Shown here in pieces: positions 60,417 to 64,000 of a stretch of DNA of 64,000 bases. Source of the DNA: Paraburkholderia rhizosphaerae (GTDB lineage Bacteria > Pseudomonadota > Gammaproteobacteria > Burkholderiales > Burkholderiaceae); assembly GCF_004366595.1 (NCBI RefSeq), contig NZ_SORE01000020.1, positions 88,181-152,180 on the forward strand. Direction: 5' to 3'. Numbering within the stretch: the stretch's first letter is position 1; the number at the start of each line of letters is the position of its first letter. Under the pieces are notes generated by a model. The model was not told the DNA's origin, made no database searches, and was given only the letters and a program-made list of their open reading frames with translations. Both the position numbers and the translations under genes were made by a program.

Positions 60417-60815
60417 TCAGGTTTGCGCGGCGAGCGGCCGGTACGCGAGCGCTTCGATTTCGACCGCCGCCCCGCCGACGAGCTTTGCCTGGGTGGTCGA
60501 CCGCGCCGGCCTGCATGCGCCGAAGAAGTCTGCGTAGACACGATTGAACTCGGGCAAATCGTCGATGTCCGCGAGCCATACAGTGACTTTCACGACGTCC
60601 TTCACGTTGCAATCGGCCAGCGCAAGCGCTCGCATCAGGTTGGCAAGGGCCTGAGCTGCCTGGCTGCCGACGTCTGCTTCTATCAGCGCGCCGGTGCTGT
60701 CGCGCGGCAACTGACCCGAAGTGAACACGAAGTCGCCGGCCCGTACTGCGGACGACAGTGGTGGGGCGCTCGCGGACGGAGAAGACCCCTCAGGATTCAG
60801 GTAGACGATCGGCAT
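60417..60815 (-). CDS. RidA-family imine/enamine deaminase
   Basis: A 132-residue Rid protein. VRAGDFVFTSGQLPRD is near residue 25 and the LADIDDLPEFNRVYADFFGACRPARSTTQAKL segment carries the conserved Arg for the carboxylate. Rid proteins release ammonia from reactive 2-imino acids, matching the product of DadA 29 nt downstream. ATG at 60815 used; a TTG three codons earlier (60824) is an alternative. Confidence 0.87.
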   Translation of the reverse strand: MPIVYLNPEGSSPSASAPPLSSAVRAGDFVFTSGQLPRDSTGALIEADVGSQAAQALANLMRALALADCNVKDVVKVTVWLADIDDLPEFNRVYADFFGACRPARSTTQAKLVGGAAVEIEALAYRPLAAQT

Positions 60816-60981
60816 CGGTTGCAAAGTTCCAGTAAATCGGGCGAGCGCCTCAATGGCAGCACGGGATGGCTGCGAATGTACGTGGAATCCCGGGGGCGGG
60901 AATTGTACCGATCAGCGAAAAAATAGAACAAAGACGACAGGATGCAACAACGTAGAGGCGGTCGCGCGCGGCGGGGTCGTT

Positions 60982-62103
60982 TCAGGTATGGGCTGCCGCG
61001 TGCCGGTCGCCGTTTTCGCGTTCCGCCTCCGCGATGCCTGCCGATGCGCGCAATTTACCCGGGGTCACGCCGTACGCCTGCTTGAACACGCGAATGAAGT
61101 GCGCCGAATCCGCGAAACCGCACTCATACGCGATGGCCGTTACCTTCTTTGCTGTATTCAGCAGCATCCAGCGCGCGTAGCGCAATCTGATGCGCCGATA
61201 GAATTCATTGGGCGAGGTGTTCACCTCGGCGACAAATGCGCGCTCGAGGTTGCGCACGCTGGTACCCGACATCTTCGCGATCACCGAGATGTTGAGCGGC
61301 GCTTCGAGGTTTTCCTCCATCAGCACGATCGCGTGCCGCACGGTGATGTCTTCGACGCTCAGGTACCCGAGCGCACGGCGCCGCTCGACGAACGACGGGC
61401 CGCTTTGCCGGCTCACCGTCATCTGGTGGACGACCTTCGATGCGCGGTCGGGCCCACAATGCAGGCCGATAAGGCGGGTCGCGAGTTCGATCACCGAAAC
61501 GCCGCCGGCGCATGTGATGCGGTTGCCGTCGATCAGATAGTCGGCGTGCGATCGCACACGCAAGGCCGGGAACATCTTTCGGTAATCTTCCAGATGGAAG
61601 CTGTGCACGCACGCGACGCGGTCGTTCATCAGGCCCGCGCGCGCCAGCACGAAACTGCCGGTGCATATGCCGATCAGTGCAACGCCGGCGTCCGCCGCCT
61701 GCTGCAGATAATCCCAATATCTCGGATCCACCTGATTGAGATACGGTAGCAAACCGCCAATCGCGACGATGTAGTCGAACTGCGTGACGTCGGGAAATGC
61801 GGCCTGTATGGAAACCGTGACGCCGCAACTCGAACTGACCACCTCGTTGGATGCGCCGACGATCTTCCACGTACAGCGTAGCGGCCGGCTCTGGTCGCCA
61901 AGATCGGCCGCATGGCGCAGCGCGTCGCATAGTCCTGCGAGCGATAGCAGTGGAAAGCGCGGCCATAGCAGAAAACCAACATTGAGTTCGGCGCCCAGGC
62001 GGTCGGTCGTCTGATCTGTTGCGCCCGATGTGTCGAGACGGTCCACCAGTTCCCGAGCGGTGGACCGGTTCGGATCGGAGACAGAATATTCGGTAGTAGC
62101 CAC
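60982..62103 (-). CDS. GlxA/AraC-family regulator (GATase1-like domain)
   Basis: A regulator of about 373 residues if GTG at 62103 starts it (AAAGG 8 nt upstream); a longer in-frame reading to 62238 exists. The N-terminal DJ-1/GATase-like domain (VGFLLWPRFPLLSLAGLCDAL, IGICTGSFVLARAGLM) is followed by an AraC HTH pair (LNISVIAKMSGTSVRNLERAFVAEVNTSPNEFYRRIRLRYARWML, VTAIAYECGFADSAHFIRVFKQAYGVTPG). Related regulators (GbdR, CdhR, ArgR-type) control amino-acid and betaine catabolism. It faces away from the ABC transporter and probably controls RidA-DadA and/or that transporter. Confidence 0.83.
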   Translation of the reverse strand: MATTEYSVSDPNRSTARELVDRLDTSGATDQTTDRLGAELNVGFLLWPRFPLLSLAGLCDALRHAADLGDQSRPLRCTWKIVGASNEVVSSSCGVTVSIQAAFPDVTQFDYIVAIGGLLPYLNQVDPRYWDYLQQAADAGVALIGICTGSFVLARAGLMNDRVACVHSFHLEDYRKMFPALRVRSHADYLIDGNRITCAGGVSVIELATRLIGLHCGPDRASKVVHQMTVSRQSGPSFVERRRALGYLSVEDITVRHAIVLMEENLEAPLNISVIAKMSGTSVRNLERAFVAEVNTSPNEFYRRIRLRYARWMLLNTAKKVTAIAYECGFADSAHFIRVFKQAYGVTPGKLRASAGIAEAERENGDRHAAAHT

Positions 62104-62406
62104 AAGCACGCCTTTGTCGGTAAACGCCGCCAGTATAAGGGCGCACAACGCGTGCTGCGGGCTGGCGCATTTGTTCTGTTTTCGGGCAAATGGATTCAAT
62201 GCCGTTATTTTCTTTCTGGCTAAATTCCCGTCATCCATTGAACGGAATCAGTCCGCGCACGTGCGATGCCGAATCACATATGCCGGGCGTTGGATGTTCG
62301 CTGGTCGCGGGGAGCGTCAGGTCCGCCGGGTCCGCTTGCCGTAGGGCGGCGGAGCGGCGAGGCGGATCACGCGTTCTGACAGGAACCATACGAGTGAAGG
62401 TGAAGC

Positions 62407-63558
62407 ATGAGCAGATTCATAACGGTTCGTCGCACGGTGACGATCGGCATTATGGGTGGGTTGGTCTCGGCCAGCATCGGTGCTGTGCAGGCGGACGAAA
62501 TCGTGAGGATCGGACACGTTGCGCCGTTGACGGGCCCGAACGCGCACCTCGGCAAGGATACGGAAAATGGCGCGCGGCTCGCAGTGGAGGAGATCAACGC
62601 GAAGGGGCTCGTGATCGGCGGCCAGAAGGTGACGCTCGTGCTGGATGCGCAAGATGATGCGTCCGATCCGCGTCAGGGCACGCAGGTCGCGCAGAAGCTG
62701 GTGGACGATAAGGTCGTGGCCGTTGTCGGCCACATGAATTCGGGAACGAGCATCCCGGCATCGAAGATTTACAGCGACGCGGGTATCGTGCAGGTTTCGC
62801 CGTCGGCAACCAATCCTTCATATACCCAGCAAGGATTCAAGACGACGTACCGCGTCGTCGCGACCGACGCGCAGCAAGGGCCGGCGCTTGCCAACTATGC
62901 GGTGAAGACGCTGAAGGCGAAGACGGTGGCGATCGTCGACGACTCGACCGCTTATGGCCAGGGTCTTGCGACGGAGTTCGAGAAACAGGCGAGGGCGAAT
63001 GGACTCACCGTGTTGTCGCACGACGCGACCACCGACAAGGCGGTCGATTTCCGCTCGATTCTGACGAAGATCAAAGGCGAAAATCCCGACATCATCATGT
63101 ACGGCGGCATGGACGCGACGGGTGGTCCGTTCGCGAAGCAGGCGCGTCAGCTTGCGATACGCGCGCGGGTGATGGGCGGCGACGGGCTATGCGCGGACTC
63201 GCTCGCGCAGCTTGCGGGGGATGCGGTCGGCAACGTCGTATGTTCGATCGCCGGCATGCCGCTCGCGAAAATGCCCAATGGCCCGGCTTTCGAGAAGCGC
63301 TATGAGGAGCGTTTCAATCAGCGCGTTCAGCTCAACGCACCGTTCGCGTACGACGCCGTGTACATCGTCGTCGAAGCGATGAAGCGAGCTGGCTCGACAC
63401 GCCCAGCCGACATCCTGGCGGCGATGCCCAAGACCGACTTCACGGGTGTGCTGGGCGAGACGCAGTTCGATGCACGCGGCGATCTGCGCCAGGGCGCGAT
63501 CTCGCTGTACGACTACAAGAATGGCAAACAGACGCTGCTCGACGTCGTGAAGATGTAG
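62407..63558 (+). CDS. Branched-chain-type amino-acid ABC transporter substrate-binding protein
   Basis: A 383-residue LivJ/LivK-family binding protein. A signal peptide (MSRFITVRRTVTIGIMGGLVSASIGAVQA) is followed by DEIVRIGHVAPLTGPNAHLGKDTENGARLAVEEIN and VAVVGHMNSGTSIPASKIYSDAGIVQVSPSATNPS, the conserved ligand-binding lobe. AGGTGAAGC precedes the ATG. The ~300-nt divergent region before it, shared with the AraC regulator, holds both promoters. Ligand may be a hydrophobic or D-amino acid in view of the dadA neighbourhood. Confidence 0.9.
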   Translation: MSRFITVRRTVTIGIMGGLVSASIGAVQADEIVRIGHVAPLTGPNAHLGKDTENGARLAVEEINAKGLVIGGQKVTLVLDAQDDASDPRQGTQVAQKLVDDKVVAVVGHMNSGTSIPASKIYSDAGIVQVSPSATNPSYTQQGFKTTYRVVATDAQQGPALANYAVKTLKAKTVAIVDDSTAYGQGLATEFEKQARANGLTVLSHDATTDKAVDFRSILTKIKGENPDIIMYGGMDATGGPFAKQARQLAIRARVMGGDGLCADSLAQLAGDAVGNVVCSIAGMPLAKMPNGPAFEKRYEERFNQRVQLNAPFAYDAVYIVVEAMKRAGSTRPADILAAMPKTDFTGVLGETQFDARGDLRQGAISLYDYKNGKQTLLDVVKM

Positions 63559-63830
63559 CGCGGTTACCGCGACCTTTAGTTGTTGTCTCGGTGTCGCCAT
63601 GCAACGGCACGCATGGGTGCACGGTACCGCACCCGGTCGCTGCGATCTCACAGCCGCGGGTCGTGGGTTGCATTACCGACACCCTTCATCGGCCCTACCA
63701 AAGCCCGCTGACGCGCGCCGGTCCCCCCGCGCGCCCTTTTCTCTTGCCATCATTCGCCATCGCGCAGCGCCCGTGATATGCACGCTCGCGCCGCGCGCGT
63801 GCGGGCGGCTTATCGACGGAGACTCTTTAG

Positions 63831-64000
63831 ATGGATATTTTCATCCAGCAGATCATCAACGGACTGGTGCTTGGTAGCGTCTACGCCATCATCGCACTGG
63901 GCTATACGATGGTGTACGGCATTCTGGGCATCATCAACTTCGCGCATGGCGACGTGTTGATGATCGGCGCAATGGTCGCGTTGTCGGCGATCGGCGTGCT
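63831..64000 (+). CDS. Branched-chain amino-acid ABC transporter permease (LivH-like), cut by window end
   Basis: The first 56 residues of a LivH-type permease are visible: MDIFIQQIINGLVLGSVYAI followed by IALGYTMVYGILGIINFAHGDVL, the family's conserved first helix and FAHG motif. The gene continues beyond 64000. The 272 nt between the binding protein and this gene hold no other gene, only a small GC hairpin at 63560-63573. Confidence 0.9.
   Translation, partial: MDIFIQQIINGLVLGSVYAIIALGYTMVYGILGIINFAHGDVLMIGAMVALSAIGV

Overview
The window looks like a chromosomal segment of a plant- or fungus-associated betaproteobacterium of the Burkholderiaceae (Paraburkholderia/Burkholderia/Ralstonia type). 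The evidence is high GC, the glnA-glnL-glnG order, Burkholderia-style housekeeping genes (argA next to a long HrpA helicase, a YggX-like iron protein, XthA), and above all a HrpB-type AraC regulator with exact Ralstonia-type hrpII boxes. The genus call is inference.

Layout. 0-10 kb: an NDH-2-like dehydrogenase, then a LacI regulator followed by a complete carbohydrate/polyol ABC transporter (binding protein, two permeases, a mini membrane protein, two ATPases) and both dihydroxyacetone-kinase subunits, DhaL and DhaK. Several of these genes overlap by ATGA, so they form one uptake-and-phosphorylation operon. 10-20 kb: ordinary single genes (a racemase-fold protein lacking both catalytic cysteines, DUF1330, GST, a flavin disulfide oxidoreductase, cupin, TMEM175-like channel, phosphodiesterase, PRC-barrel protein, MHS transporter). 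20-39 kb: core genes (YggX, argA, hrpA helicase, a YadA-like trimeric autotransporter, a YncE-like propeller, sterol-desaturase-like hydroxylase, EI24, a MoaB/CinA-like protein, rhodanese, glnA-glnL-glnG with NtrC sites and a sigma-54 promoter, xthA) ending at an initiator tRNA-Met.

39-58 kb is the accessory island. It begins behind the tRNA with decayed LysR and LysE fragments. It carries the type III secretion regulator gene hrpB, a T3SS-type lytic transglycosylase, and six genes whose upstream regions each contain TTCG-N16-TTCG (hrpII box), five of them followed 31-33 nt later by a -10-like element, the sixth 32 nt later. These six encode (1) a 791-residue multi-helix membrane protein, (2) an OTU-like cysteine-protease protein (likely deubiquitinase), (3) a Pro/Ser-rich protein with two PPPY motifs, (4) a 97-residue Gly-rich secreted-type protein, (5) an alanine-racemase-fold protein with a ~112-residue disordered N-terminal extension, and (6) a 650-residue membrane protein. 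They look like a set of type III effectors, several of kinds I do not recognise as described. No T3SS apparatus genes lie in the window. In the middle of the island sits a translationally coupled four-gene operon (APS-kinase-like, Rieske oxygenase, MenD-like ThDP enzyme, polysaccharide-pyruvyl-transferase-like) that looks like an unassigned small-molecule pathway.

58-64 kb: RidA - D-amino-acid dehydrogenase - L-asparaginase on the minus strand, an AraC/GlxA-type regulator, and on the plus strand the start of a branched-chain-type amino-acid ABC transporter (binding protein, then a LivH permease cut by the window end). This looks like D-amino-acid catabolism, next to the racemase-like effector candidate.
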